A DNA stretch of 44,116 nucleotides from Actinomycetes bacterium (GTDB lineage: Bacteria > Actinomycetota > Actinomycetes > Actinomycetales > Cellulomonadaceae). The notes under the pieces were generated by a model that saw nothing but the letters and a program-made list of their open reading frames with translations, was not told the DNA's origin and ran no database searches. Where the stretch lies: assembly GCA_023438885.1 (NCBI GenBank), contig JAEXPS010000134.1:1-44116 (forward strand), given 5' to 3'. Positions 25,304 to 33,399 of this stretch are shown in pieces (the first letter of the stretch is position 1; every line of letters begins with the position of its first letter). The position numbers and the translations under genes were made by a program.

Positions 25304-25741
25304 TCAGGGCTGGAGCTTGGCGATTACGGCGGCGATGCGGCGCACGCGCGTCTCGGGGGTCTTCGCGCCGGCGACAGCCTCGATGTGCTGGCGCTGGTGG
25401 CTGTACGACAGGGCGTCCCACGCCGCCTTGGCGGCCGGTGACGCATGGAGGGGGGAGGCGAGGTCGTCGGGCACCTCCACGGTGCGCGGCGCGGTGTCGA
25501 GCTCGATGTCCAGCTCAACGGAGTCGCCCGCCGCGATGCCGGCCGCGGCCCGGTTCGCCGCGCTGACGCCCAGCCAGTACTCGCCGTTGTACGGCGCAAT
25601 CGACGAGCGCCACGTGTGCCCGTTGACGGTCGCGACGACCTTGGGCCGGCTCCCGCCGCCGAGCTCCGCGACGACCTCGGCGGGAACTCGGATGCCGGTG
25701 GTGTTACCGCCCGTGGCGGTCAGCTCGGTGGACAGGTGCAC
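25304..25741 (-). CDS. DUF1905 / YdeI-OmpD-associated family protein
   Basis: A 145-residue protein in two parts. The N-terminal beta-rich half (NTTGIRVPAEVVAELGGGSRPKVVATVNGHTWRSSI) matches DUF1905. The C-terminal helical part (AKAAWDALSYSHQRQHIEAVAGAKTPETRVRRIAAVI) matches the YdeI/OmpD-associated domain. The start is a GTG with no strong ribosome site. Family members are linked to stress or peptide resistance in some bacteria, but the biochemical function is unknown. Confidence 0.82.
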   Translation of the reverse strand: MHLSTELTATGGNTTGIRVPAEVVAELGGGSRPKVVATVNGHTWRSSIAPYNGEYWLGVSAANRAAAGIAAGDSVELDIELDTAPRTVEVPDDLASPLHASPAAKAAWDALSYSHQRQHIEAVAGAKTPETRVRRIAAVIAKLQP

Positions 25742-25847
25742 CCGGACATCGTCGACTACCCGGCGCGGGCCCGCGCGGCGACGTGAGGCGCCCCAACGAG
25801 CGGCTCGGCGTCGAGACGGAACTGCAAGCGGCTAGATGTGATCGACT

Positions 25848-26093
25848 TCAGGCGAGCTGCGACAGCAGCCCAGGAACGTCCAGCCGCACCCAGACGCGGT
25901 TGTCGTCACGTCGCACGACGCGCGCCGTCAGATCCTCTCCGTCAGCGTCCGTCACTCGCACCGGATCGCCGGGCAGTGGGTCGAAGCCTGCGTCGTCCGC
26001 GCGAGGACCCTGCGAAATCCAGCAGAGCACGACGAGATCCGACCCGACCTCGTTCGGGTCGTAGAGCAGATCCGCCGTCGTCACAACCGTCAT
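25848..26093 (-). CDS. Small protein of unknown function (81 aa)
   Basis: Unrecognised. From ATG 26093 the product is acidic and looks mostly beta (LVVLCWISQG, DPVRVTDADGEDLTARVVRRDDNRVWVRLDVPG). It starts one base after the stop of the next small gene, so the two form a tight pair, probably co-translated. The DNA looks less GC-rich than the flanking ligase gene, which hints at acquired sequence. Confidence 0.5.
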   Translation of the reverse strand: MTVVTTADLLYDPNEVGSDLVVLCWISQGPRADDAGFDPLPGDPVRVTDADGEDLTARVVRRDDNRVWVRLDVPGLLSQLA

Positions 26094-26094
26094 G

Positions 26095-26343
26095 CTACGG
26101 CCGCCTCCCCTCGTAGGCCGGGTTGTCGATAGGGCCGCGGAAGAGCGTCCGCGCCAAGGCAAATGCCGCAGGTGAAGGGTCCGGCACGACCACGGTCCAG
26201 TGCGGCCCCGGGACTCCGATCTCACCGAGCGCACGTTCGCATGCCTGAGCCAGCACGACGTCGTCGAGAGTCTTGACCCCTTCGCGAAGCACTATCAACG
26301 TCTCCGGGACACCACCGTCCCGGATGGGCACCAACCTGACCAC
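26095..26343 (-). CDS. Small protein of unknown function (82 aa)
   Basis: Unrecognised. GTG start at 26343 with a GGGATGGGG stretch upstream. The sequence reads as a beta-hairpin (VRLVPIRDGGVPETLIVLREG), a helix (LDDVVLAQACERALGEIG) and a second strand (HWTVVVPDPS), a compact alpha/beta protein. The paired arrangement with the 81-aa gene resembles a toxin-antitoxin or polymorphic-toxin immunity layout, but nothing in the sequence proves that. Divergent from ligB. Confidence 0.5.
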   Translation of the reverse strand: MVRLVPIRDGGVPETLIVLREGVKTLDDVVLAQACERALGEIGVPGPHWTVVVPDPSPAAFALARTLFRGPIDNPAYEGRRP

Positions 26344-26523
26344 GACCCCATCCCCTGCGCAGGAGACTCGCGGCTACCACTGACACGGCGCCCGCCTGAC
26401 CTGACAGAACGCGACGACGGCCGGGGTGCGGTGCGGCTCGGTGCAGGCGCGCGATCCGCGCCTCCCCGACGTGCTTCGCGCCTCGCTGCTCTCGGTGTGG
26501 GTGGGGCGCGCGACGATGGGCGG

Positions 26524-28062
26524 GTGCTGCTCGCCGAGGTTGCCGCCACGTCTGCGGCCGTCGCCGCGACGCCCGCGCGCAACGCGAAGCGTTCGCTCCT
26601 GGTCGCCGCGCTGCGCACGGCGGCCGACGAGGGCGTGGTGGGGCTCGTCGCGCGCTACCTCGGTGGGGAGCTTCGCCAGCGGCGCACCGGGCTCGGGTGG
26701 CGGTCGATGGCCTCGCTGCCGGAGCCGGCGGAGGCGCCGTCGCTGACGGTGGCCGACGTCGATGCGGCGTTCGAGCAGATGGCGGGCCTGTCCGGGCCCG
26801 GCTCGGCCGCCGGGCGCGAGCGGGCGGCAGCCGCGCTCTTCGGTGCGGCGACGGCAGAGGAGCAGCGGTTCCTGCGTGGCCTCGTCACGGGCGAGGTGCG
26901 ACAGGGCGCGCTCGATGCGCTGATCCTCGACGCGGTCGCGGAGGCGTCCGGGCAGCCGCCGGAACTGGTGCGGCGTGCGGCGATGCTGGCCGGGGACACG
27001 GCCGTGGTGGCGATCGCCGCTCTCGGGTCCGACGAGCCCGCGGCGGCCCTCGCCTCGATCGGCCTGACCGTCGGGCGGCCTGTGCGGCCGATGCTGGCCT
27101 CGTCGGCCCCGGACGTCGCCGCTGCGTTCGCCGCTCTCGGGGTGGTTCAGGGCGCGCCCGCGGTGGTCGACGTCAAGCTCGACGGCATCCGCATCCAGGT
27201 GCACCGCGACGGCGACGAGGTGCGGGTGTTCACGCGCTCGCTCGACGACATCACCGCGCGCGTGCCCGAGATCGTCGCGATCGCAGGGGCGATGCCGGCC
27301 GGGCGCTTCGTGCTCGACGGCGAGGCGCTGGCCCTCGACCCCGCCGGGCGGGCGCGGCCATTCCAGGAGACGAGCTCGCGGGCCATGACGCGCGATGCAG
27401 ATCTCGCCGGGTCCGCGACGCTGACCCCGTTCTTCTTCGACGTGCTGCACCTCGACGGGCACGATCTGCTCGATGCGCCCCTGACTGAGCGGCTGGTGGT
27501 GCTCGACCGTCTCGCCGGTGATCGGGCGGTGGACCGGCTGGTGACGTCCGACGCGGCCGAGGCGCAGGAGCAGTTCGCTGCCTGGGTGGCCGCCGGGCAG
27601 GAGGGCGTGATCGTCAAGGCCGCCGATGCCACATACGCCGCCGGGCGGCGCGGTGCGGCGTGGGTGAAGGTCAAGCCGCGGCACACGCTGGACCTCGTCG
27701 TGCTCGCGGTGGAACGCGGATCGGGACGCCGGCAGGGGCTGCTCTCCAACATCCACCTGGGCGCACGTGACCCCGCCGGCGGGTTCGTCATGCTCGGCAA
27801 GACGTTCAAGGGCATGACGGACGAGATGCTCGCCTGGCAGACGAAACGGTTCCGCGAGCTCGAGGTGTCCGACGACGGCTGGGTGGTGACGCTGCGCCCG
27901 GAGCAGGTGGTCGAGATCGCCTTCGACGGCGTGCAGCGCTCGACGCGCTACCCCGGCGGCGTGGCGCTGCGCTTCGCCCGCGTGCTGCGCTACCGCGACG
28001 ACAAGCCCGCCGCAGAGGCCGACACCTTGGAGATGGTTCAGTCCCTCTCCCCGCAGCCCTGA
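26524..28062 (+). CDS. ligB: ATP-dependent DNA ligase (LigB type)
   Basis: A 512-residue ATP-dependent ligase. The adenylated Lys218 lies in motif I, KLDGIR (218-223). GEALALD (motif III), EGVIVKA (motif IV) and WVKVKPRH (motif V) follow. The N-terminal ~200 residues are the alpha-helical DNA-binding domain and the C-terminus is an OB fold, matching actinobacterial LigB in order and length (about 507-512). The frame is open further upstream, but the family start (xLLAEVAATSAAVAAT) matches GTG 26524. It acts as an accessory repair ligase beside the essential NAD-dependent LigA. Confidence 0.93.
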   Translation: MLLAEVAATSAAVAATPARNAKRSLLVAALRTAADEGVVGLVARYLGGELRQRRTGLGWRSMASLPEPAEAPSLTVADVDAAFEQMAGLSGPGSAAGRERAAAALFGAATAEEQRFLRGLVTGEVRQGALDALILDAVAEASGQPPELVRRAAMLAGDTAVVAIAALGSDEPAAALASIGLTVGRPVRPMLASSAPDVAAAFAALGVVQGAPAVVDVKLDGIRIQVHRDGDEVRVFTRSLDDITARVPEIVAIAGAMPAGRFVLDGEALALDPAGRARPFQETSSRAMTRDADLAGSATLTPFFFDVLHLDGHDLLDAPLTERLVVLDRLAGDRAVDRLVTSDAAEAQEQFAAWVAAGQEGVIVKAADATYAAGRRGAAWVKVKPRHTLDLVVLAVERGSGRRQGLLSNIHLGARDPAGGFVMLGKTFKGMTDEMLAWQTKRFRELEVSDDGWVVTLRPEQVVEIAFDGVQRSTRYPGGVALRFARVLRYRDDKPAAEADTLEMVQSLSPQP

Positions 28063-28128
28063 CCGCAACGCGAGCGCGGTGACGCCATCGGCTCACTCTG
28101 CCCGGACGTGCAGGTCGAACTGCGCGAA

Positions 28129-28170
28129 CGTCCGAGGAAGTGGTGGCTCTAGCAACCACATCCTCGGACG
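28129..28170. repeat. 42-bp palindromic repeat, copy 1 of pair II (intergenic)
   Basis: Same element as at 18807: begins CGTCCGAGGAAGTGGTGG and ends in CTCGGACG. In this copy the right arm reads CCACATCCTCGGACG, restoring the base that is mismatched in the other copies but introducing another. Loop CTCTAGCA. It lies 67 bp past the ligB stop. Confidence 0.85.
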
Positions 28171-28191
28171 CTGCGGTCATGACAGGGCGGA

Positions 28192-28233
28192 CGTCCGAGG
28201 AAGTGGTGGTTCTAGCAACCACTTGCTCGGACG
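28192..28233. repeat. 42-bp palindromic repeat, copy 2 of pair II (intergenic)
   Basis: Second copy, same orientation, again exactly 63 bp start to start with a 21-bp spacer of unrelated sequence. The loop reads GTTCTAGCA. It ends 18 bp before the -35 of the downstream hydrolase gene, so it could also end ligB transcripts. Confidence 0.85.
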
Positions 28234-28251
28234 CTGCGGATCTGGGGAGGG

Positions 28252-28280
28252 TTGACTCAGTTGGCTAATGGCGTTAGCTT
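28252..28280 (+). promoter_or_regulatory. Promoter with overlapping TetR-type operator
   Basis: TTGACT (28252-28257), 17 bases, then TAGCTT (28275-28280). The dyad GCTAA-TGGCG-TTAGC (28264-28278) lies in the spacer and -10, fitting TetR-family repression. The expected start of transcription falls on or next to the ATG at 28288, so the mRNA is probably leaderless. Confidence 0.7.
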
Positions 28281-28287
28281 TGGGGTC

Positions 28288-29127
28288 ATGACACAGTTTC
28301 GGTATCTCCAGACCGACCAGGGGCGCATCTCCTACACGGTCGACGGGCCCGAGAATGGGCCGCTCGCCGTCCTCGTCCCCGGCATGGGCGATCTGCGTGG
28401 CACCTGGCGTGATCTCGTCGGCCCCCTCGTCGCCGCCGGGTACCGGGTCGCCGTCACCGACCTGCGCGGCCACGGCGACTCGGACACCACGTTCCGCACG
28501 TTCGGCGACATTGCCACGGGCCAGGACGTCCTCGCGCTGATCGAGGAACTCGGCGGCGGCCCGGCCGTGCTCCTCGGCAACTCGATGGGCGCCGGCTCAG
28601 CCGCGTGGGCGGCCGCCGAGCGGCCCGACGCCGTGCGCGCGCTCGTCCTCTTCGGCCCCTTCCTCAGGGACCCGCACATGAGCCGCCTCGCCGCCGCCGC
28701 GGTCAAGGCCACGTACCCGCTCCTCTTCGCCCGCCCGTGGGGCGCGCGCCTGTGGACGCGCTACTACCGCGACACCCTCAGCCGCGGCCGCCGGGCGCCC
28801 TGGCTGGCGGAGCACGTCGCCGCTCTCAAGGCCGCGTACGACGACCCCACCCGCCTCGCCCAGTTCCGGGCGCTGACCCGCCAGCTGACCCATCAGCCGG
28901 TGGAGCAGCGGCTCGACGAGCTCCACGCGCCGATCCTCGCCTTCGTCGGCCGGCGGGACCCGGACTTCAAGGACCCGGTCGCGGAGGCGGCGTGGATCGA
29001 GGAAAGCACGGGCGCCCGCGTCGTCCTTCTCGACGACGTCGCGCACTACCCGCAGCACCAGGCACCCGACCTCGTCGTCCCCGAGATGCTGGCGTTCCTC
29101 GCCGCGCTTCCCGCGACGGCGGCCTGA
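28288..29127 (+). CDS. Alpha/beta-fold hydrolase
   Basis: A 279-residue alpha/beta hydrolase. The nucleophile elbow GNSMGAG places Ser99. Other landmarks are the oxyanion region VPGMGDLRGTW, TDLRGHGDSD, a C-terminal Asp in FVGRRDPDF and His in DDVAHYPQHQAPD. Substrate unknown; the fold covers esterases, lactonases and haloperoxidase-like enzymes. The ATG at 28288 lies only 8 bases after a good -10 with no ribosome site, so I read it as a leaderless start. An ATG 12 codons earlier is in frame but sits inside the -35. Followed by a tetR gene 1 base after the stop. Confidence 0.9.
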   Translation: MTQFRYLQTDQGRISYTVDGPENGPLAVLVPGMGDLRGTWRDLVGPLVAAGYRVAVTDLRGHGDSDTTFRTFGDIATGQDVLALIEELGGGPAVLLGNSMGAGSAAWAAAERPDAVRALVLFGPFLRDPHMSRLAAAAVKATYPLLFARPWGARLWTRYYRDTLSRGRRAPWLAEHVAALKAAYDDPTRLAQFRALTRQLTHQPVEQRLDELHAPILAFVGRRDPDFKDPVAEAAWIEESTGARVVLLDDVAHYPQHQAPDLVVPEMLAFLAALPATAA

Positions 29128-29128
29128 G

Positions 29129-29683
29129 GTGCCCCGCGCCGGGCTGAGCCGTGAGGCCGTCGTCGACCTCGCCCTCGCGGTGGTCGATGACGGCGGACCC
29201 TCAGGCTTCGCGGCCCTGACGCTCTCGGCGGTCGCGACGAGAGCAGGCGTCGCGGTGCCCAGCCTCTACAAGCACGTCGACGGCCTGCCTGCTCTCCGCA
29301 CGGCCGTGGCCCACCGGTGCGTCGACGAACTGACGGCCGCCCTGGAGAACGGGGTCGACGGCCAGACCGGCCGAGACGCCCTGTGGGCAGTCGCCGGCGC
29401 CACGCGCGGCTACGCCCTCGCCCACCCCGGCCGCTACCGCGCGGTCCAGGGTGCCGAGGCGACGGCCCTCGGCGAACCCGCCGCCCGGACCGCGGCGGTG
29501 ATCGCCGAGGTCGTCGAGCAGCTGGGTGCGCCGAAGGACCGCTGGGTCGATGCCGTCCGCGCCGTGCGCGCGGCCGTGCACGGCTTCGTCGAGCTGGAGC
29601 TCGCGGGCGGCTTCGGGATGCCGGAGGACGTCGAGGTCAGCTTCCGCTACCTCGTCGAGACCCTCGCGGACGGGCTCAGCTGA
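29129..29683 (+). CDS. TetR family transcriptional regulator (WHG-type C-terminal domain)
   Basis: A 184-residue repressor. The HTH is in LTLSAVATRAGVAVPSLYKHV, close to the TetR consensus with YKHV. The C-terminal domain resembles the TetR_C/WHG group (ATRGYALAHPGRYRAVQGAE). GTG start one base after the hydrolase stop, so it is co-transcribed. It probably autoregulates the two-gene operon through the dyad at 28264-28278. Confidence 0.9.
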   Translation: MPRAGLSREAVVDLALAVVDDGGPSGFAALTLSAVATRAGVAVPSLYKHVDGLPALRTAVAHRCVDELTAALENGVDGQTGRDALWAVAGATRGYALAHPGRYRAVQGAEATALGEPAARTAAVIAEVVEQLGAPKDRWVDAVRAVRAAVHGFVELELAGGFGMPEDVEVSFRYLVETLADGLS

Positions 29684-29685
29684 TC

Positions 29686-30090
29686 TCAGCTGACGCCGAG
29701 GATGTCGACGACGAACACCAGGGTGTCGCCGCCGCGGATGCCCGCCTGCGGCACGCCGCGGTCGCCGTAGCCCAGGTGCGACGGGATCGACAGCAGTACG
29801 CGTGAGCCCACCTGCTGACCGACGAGGCCCTCGTCCCAACCGGCGATGACGGCGCCGACGCCGATCGGGAAGCTGATCGACTCCCCGCGGTCGTACGAGT
29901 TGTCGAAGATGCCGCCGCCCCAGCTCTGGCCGAGGTAGTTCACCTCGATGTCCTGGCCGGCCTCGACGGGCTCGCCGGTGCCACGCGAGAGGATCTGCAC
30001 CACGAGGTCGGCCGGAGCCGGCGACTCGGGGAAGGTCAGGACGGGCTTGTCGCCGAAGCCGCCGGTGGCGGTGGGAAGGGCATCAGTCAT
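29686..30090 (-). CDS. FKBP-type peptidyl-prolyl cis-trans isomerase
   Basis: A 134-residue single FKBP domain that speeds prolyl isomerisation during protein folding. Active-site landmarks are VNYLGQSWGGGIFDNSYDRG, ISFPIGVGAVIAGWDEGLVG, IPSHLGYGDRG and the closing strand DTLVFVVDILGVS. No signal peptide, so cytosolic. I start at ATG 30090, with GAGGATGGG upstream; an ATG three codons earlier has its site too close. The much longer open frame upstream is the shadow of the P-type ATPase gene. Confidence 0.92.
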   Translation of the reverse strand: MTDALPTATGGFGDKPVLTFPESPAPADLVVQILSRGTGEPVEAGQDIEVNYLGQSWGGGIFDNSYDRGESISFPIGVGAVIAGWDEGLVGQQVGSRVLLSIPSHLGYGDRGVPQAGIRGGDTLVFVVDILGVS

Positions 30091-30249
30091 GGTGCCCATC
30101 CTCACACGGCTCGCCGACAGGCCGCCCGGCGCCGAGCCACCGCGGCCGACAGCAGGGCACCCTCCTGGCGTCCTGGACGTTGCAGGTGGCGGCAGGGCAT
30201 CGTTCCTGATGAGCCGGGCCGCCAGGCCCGGCGGAGACGAGGAGTGGGC

Positions 30250-32625
30250 GTGGCCAGTGAGGTCCTGACCGAGCGCGGACTGACGTCGGCAGAGGTCGCG
30301 GAGCGGATCGCGGCAGGGCAGGTCAACGACGTCCCGGTGCGCGCCAGCCGCAGCGTCGGTGAGATCGTCCGGGCCAACGTCTTCACGCGGATCAACGCGA
30401 TCCTCGCCGTGCTGTTCGTCATCATCCTGTCGACCGGCTCGTTCCTGGACGGTCTGTTCGGCCTGATGATCGTGGTCAACTCCGGCGTCGGCATGGTCCA
30501 GGAGCTGCGCGCCAAGCGCACACTGGACCGGCTGACCATCGTCGGCCAGGCCCGCCCGCGCGTCCGCCGCGACGGCCAAGCCGTCGAGCTGACCCCGAGC
30601 GACGTGGTGGCCGACGACGTCATCGAGATCAGCGCCGGCGACCAGCTCATCGTCGACGGCGAGATCGTCGAGGCCGCCGCCCTCGAGGTCGACGAGTCGC
30701 TGCTCACCGGCGAGGCCGACCCGCTCGTGAAGCAGCCCTCCGACGCAGTGATGTCCGGCAGCTTCGTCGTCGCCGGCACCGGGGCCTACCGCGCCACCAA
30801 GGTGGGCCGCGAGGCCTACGCCGCCCGCCTCGCCGAGGAGGCGAGCCGGTTCACGCTGGTGAAGTCCGACCTGCGCAACGGCATCAACAAGATCCTCACG
30901 GTGATCACCTGGATGCTGATCCCCGCCGGCCTCATCTCGATCTACAACCAGCTCTCCGGGGACCAGCCGCTGGACGAGGCGCTGCGCGGCATGGTCGCCG
31001 CCCTGGTGCCGATGGTGCCCGAGGGCCTGGTGCTCATGACCTCGATCGCGTTCGCGGTCGGCGTCATCCGGCTCGGTCAGCGCCAGTGCCTGGTCAACGA
31101 GCTGCCCGCCATCGAGGGGCTCGCACGCGTCGACGTGGTCTGCGCCGACAAGACCGGCACCCTCACCGAGAACGCGATGACGCTCGCGGAGGTGCGGGTG
31201 CTCGGCGGCGCCGCGCCCGACGACGCCGCCCTCGCCCTGGCCGCCCTCGCCGCCGCCGACCCCATGCCGAACGCCAGCCTCCAGGCGATCGCCGAGGCGT
31301 ACCCCGACGACCCGGGCTGGCGCGTGCAGAGCACCGCGGCGTTCTCGTCGGCCCGCAAATGGAGCGGCGCCGGCTTCGACGGCCAGGGCCAGTGGGTGCT
31401 CGGCGCTCCCGACGTGCTGCTCACGGACGACGACCAGCGCGGCGAGGCAGACGACCTCGCGGCCCGCGGTCTGCGCGTGCTGCTGCTGGGCCGCGCGGAC
31501 CAGCCCGTCGACGCCCCCGGCGCCCCCGGCCGGGTGGACCCCGTCGCCCTCGTCGTCCTCGACCAGAAGGTGCGGCCCGACGCCCGCGACACCCTGGACT
31601 ACTTCGCCGGGCAGCACGTCTCGGTCAAGGTGATCAGCGGCGACAACGCGGCGTCGGTCGGCGCCGTCGCCGCGTCGCTGGGCCTGGCCGGGGCGGAGTC
31701 CCCGGTGGACGCGCGTTCGTTGCCCGACGAGCCCACGGCGCTGGCCGACGAGCTGGAGCGATCGACGATCTTCGGCCGGGTGACCCCCGACCAGAAGCGC
31801 GCCATGGTCGGTGCCCTCCAGCAGGGCGGGCACACCGTGGCGATGACCGGCGACGGTGTCAACGACGTGCTGGCCCTCAAGGACGCCGACATCGGCGTGG
31901 CGATGGGTGCGGGCAGCCCGGCGACGCGCTCGGTGGCGCAGATCGTGCTGCTCGACAACAAGTTCGCCACGCTGCCGCACGTGGTCGCCGAGGGGCGGCG
32001 CGTCATCGGCAACATCGAGCGCGTCTCCACGCTGTTCCTCACCAAGACCGTCTATTCGGTGCTGCTGGCGCTCATGGTGGGCATCCCCGGGCTCATCGGG
32101 TTCGACGCGTTGCCGTACCCCTTCTACCCGCGCCACGTGACGATCACCGGCTGGTTCACCATCGGCGTGCCGGCGTTCATCCTCTCGCTGGCGCCGAACA
32201 ACGAGCGCGCGCGCCCGGGCTTCGTCTCGCGCGTGATGCGCACCGCGATCCCCGCCGGCGCGATCATCGCCGTCGCCTGCATGGTCACCTACTCGCTCAC
32301 CTACCCGGGGGTGGGGGCGTCCGACGAGGCACGCACCCAGGCCAGCACCGCGGCCCTCATCACCCTGACGGCGATCGCGCTGTGGGTGCTGGCGCTCGTC
32401 GCGCGGCCGTTCGCGCCGTGGAAGGTGCTGCTGGTGGCCCTCATGGTGGCGGGGTCCACGCTGATGTTCACGCTGCCGCTGACGCAGGAGCTGTTCCTGC
32501 TGGACCCGGGCAACCCCGAGCACCTGAGGATCGCGTTCCTCAGCGCGGCCATCGGGATCGTGCTGGTCGAGATCGCCTGGTGGGTCAACGGCCGGCTCAC
32601 CACACAGAAGGAAGGGGCCGCCTAG
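30250..32625 (+). CDS. Cation-transporting P-type ATPase (CtpE-like)
   Basis: A 791-residue P-type ATPase. The phosphorylated Asp at about 300 lies in CADKTGTLTE. The actuator TGE is in ESLLTGEAD (about 151-159). The membrane ion-site block MVPEGLVLMTSIAFAVGVIRLGQRQCLV differs from heavy-metal CPx pumps and matches the CtpE group, which carries Ca2+ in mycobacteria. KVISGDN, TPDQKR and MTGDGVNDVLALK complete the P domain; about eight to ten membrane helices are seen. There is no N-terminal metal-binding domain. I start at GTG 30250, with GAGGAG five bases upstream; the GTG two codons earlier has no spacing. Confidence 0.92.
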   Translation: MASEVLTERGLTSAEVAERIAAGQVNDVPVRASRSVGEIVRANVFTRINAILAVLFVIILSTGSFLDGLFGLMIVVNSGVGMVQELRAKRTLDRLTIVGQARPRVRRDGQAVELTPSDVVADDVIEISAGDQLIVDGEIVEAAALEVDESLLTGEADPLVKQPSDAVMSGSFVVAGTGAYRATKVGREAYAARLAEEASRFTLVKSDLRNGINKILTVITWMLIPAGLISIYNQLSGDQPLDEALRGMVAALVPMVPEGLVLMTSIAFAVGVIRLGQRQCLVNELPAIEGLARVDVVCADKTGTLTENAMTLAEVRVLGGAAPDDAALALAALAAADPMPNASLQAIAEAYPDDPGWRVQSTAAFSSARKWSGAGFDGQGQWVLGAPDVLLTDDDQRGEADDLAARGLRVLLLGRADQPVDAPGAPGRVDPVALVVLDQKVRPDARDTLDYFAGQHVSVKVISGDNAASVGAVAASLGLAGAESPVDARSLPDEPTALADELERSTIFGRVTPDQKRAMVGALQQGGHTVAMTGDGVNDVLALKDADIGVAMGAGSPATRSVAQIVLLDNKFATLPHVVAEGRRVIGNIERVSTLFLTKTVYSVLLALMVGIPGLIGFDALPYPFYPRHVTITGWFTIGVPAFILSLAPNNERARPGFVSRVMRTAIPAGAIIAVACMVTYSLTYPGVGASDEARTQASTAALITLTAIALWVLALVARPFAPWKVLLVALMVAGSTLMFTLPLTQELFLLDPGNPEHLRIAFLSAAIGIVLVEIAWWVNGRLTTQKEGAA

Positions 32626-32723
32626 GTCCGGCGCGTCGCGCAGCTGACGGCGATACCCCCCTCGTCACGCGTCACGTCGTGGGATGCTGCGGCCGACCGA
32701 CCCTGCACGACGAGGAGACCGCA

Positions 32724-33248
32724 ATGCCCTACCCGGAGGACATCCTCACCGACGGCGAGCAGGTCGTCGTCCACAAGCACCCGCACGTCAAGATGCTGTT
32801 CGGCCGCGGGCTCATCCTCGTCGTCGTGACCGTCCTGTGCGGCTGGGGGGCGGTGTGGGCGGGCGGGAGCGACAGCGTCGACTCGGTGCGGCTGCCCCTG
32901 CAGATCGCCCTCGGCGTCGTCTGGCTCGCTGCCGTGGTGCTGTTCCTGGTGCGGCTGGTCTCGTGGCGCACGACCCATTTCGTCGTCACCGACCAGCGCG
33001 TGATGTTCCGCCAGGGCATCGTCACCCGCTCGGGCATCGACATCCCGGTTCGGCGCATCAACTCGGTGCAGTTCCGCCACGGACTCGTCGACCGCATGCT
33101 CGGGACCGGAACCCTCATCGTCGAGTCAGCGTCCGACGACCCGCTCGAGTTCGACGACATCCCCCACGTCGAGAAGGTGCACGCGCTCCTGTACGCGAGT
33201 CTCGAGGACACCCTCGACGGGGTCGAGGACACCGCGCCGACGCGCTGA
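32724..33248 (+). CDS. PH domain-containing membrane protein (bPH2/YdbT-like)
   Basis: A 174-residue protein. The N-terminal GEQVVVHKHPHVKMLF leads into two membrane helices (LILVVVTVLCGWGAVWAGG and IALGVVWLAAVVLFLV). A bacterial PH-like domain follows (THFVVTDQRVMFRQGIVTRSGIDIPVRRINSV-type core), ending in a short acidic tail. The start ATG has CGAGGAG upstream. Function of the family is poorly known. Confidence 0.88.
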   Translation: MPYPEDILTDGEQVVVHKHPHVKMLFGRGLILVVVTVLCGWGAVWAGGSDSVDSVRLPLQIALGVVWLAAVVLFLVRLVSWRTTHFVVTDQRVMFRQGIVTRSGIDIPVRRINSVQFRHGLVDRMLGTGTLIVESASDDPLEFDDIPHVEKVHALLYASLEDTLDGVEDTAPTR

Positions 33249-33282
33249 CGGCCGTCCTGCGCAGTCACGTCTTGCGCGGTCA

Positions 33283-33385
33283 CGACGCCCTTGCGCCAGT
33301 AGCCCACGAACGCCATCCGCGCGCGGTCGATGTGCAGGTCACGCACCCGGTGCCGGCGCAGGGTCTTCACCACGGTGCTCTCCCC
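33283..33385 (-). pseudogene. Broken 3' fragment of a siderophore-interacting protein gene
   Basis: This 103-bp stretch aligns without gaps to 34264-34366, the 3' end of the intact SIP gene, with about 10 mismatches by my count. On the minus strand it encodes GESTVVKTLRRHRVRDLHID and then RARMAFVGYWRKGV. The intact copy has GESAVVTTLRRHLVRDLHID then RAQVAFMGYWRKGV. Nothing upstream or downstream is SIP-like, so it is a remnant. It and the intact copy are direct repeats flanking the small genes between them. Confidence 0.85.
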
Positions 33386-33399
33386 GCACCCGCCGAGCC

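Noticed and set aside
18807..28233. CRISPR-like repeat-spacer-repeat arrangement
   Set aside because: Each locus has only two units, the repeats are palindromes over almost their whole length, one locus is coding, and no cas gene is present.
28063..28251. Possible small RNA or extra gene between ligB and the hydrolase
   Set aside because: The only structure is the palindrome pair; no separate promoter or coding frame is seen.
30091..32523. Long leftward open frame upstream of the FKBP gene
   Set aside because: Shadow of the P-type ATPase; only the last 134 codons have FKBP character.
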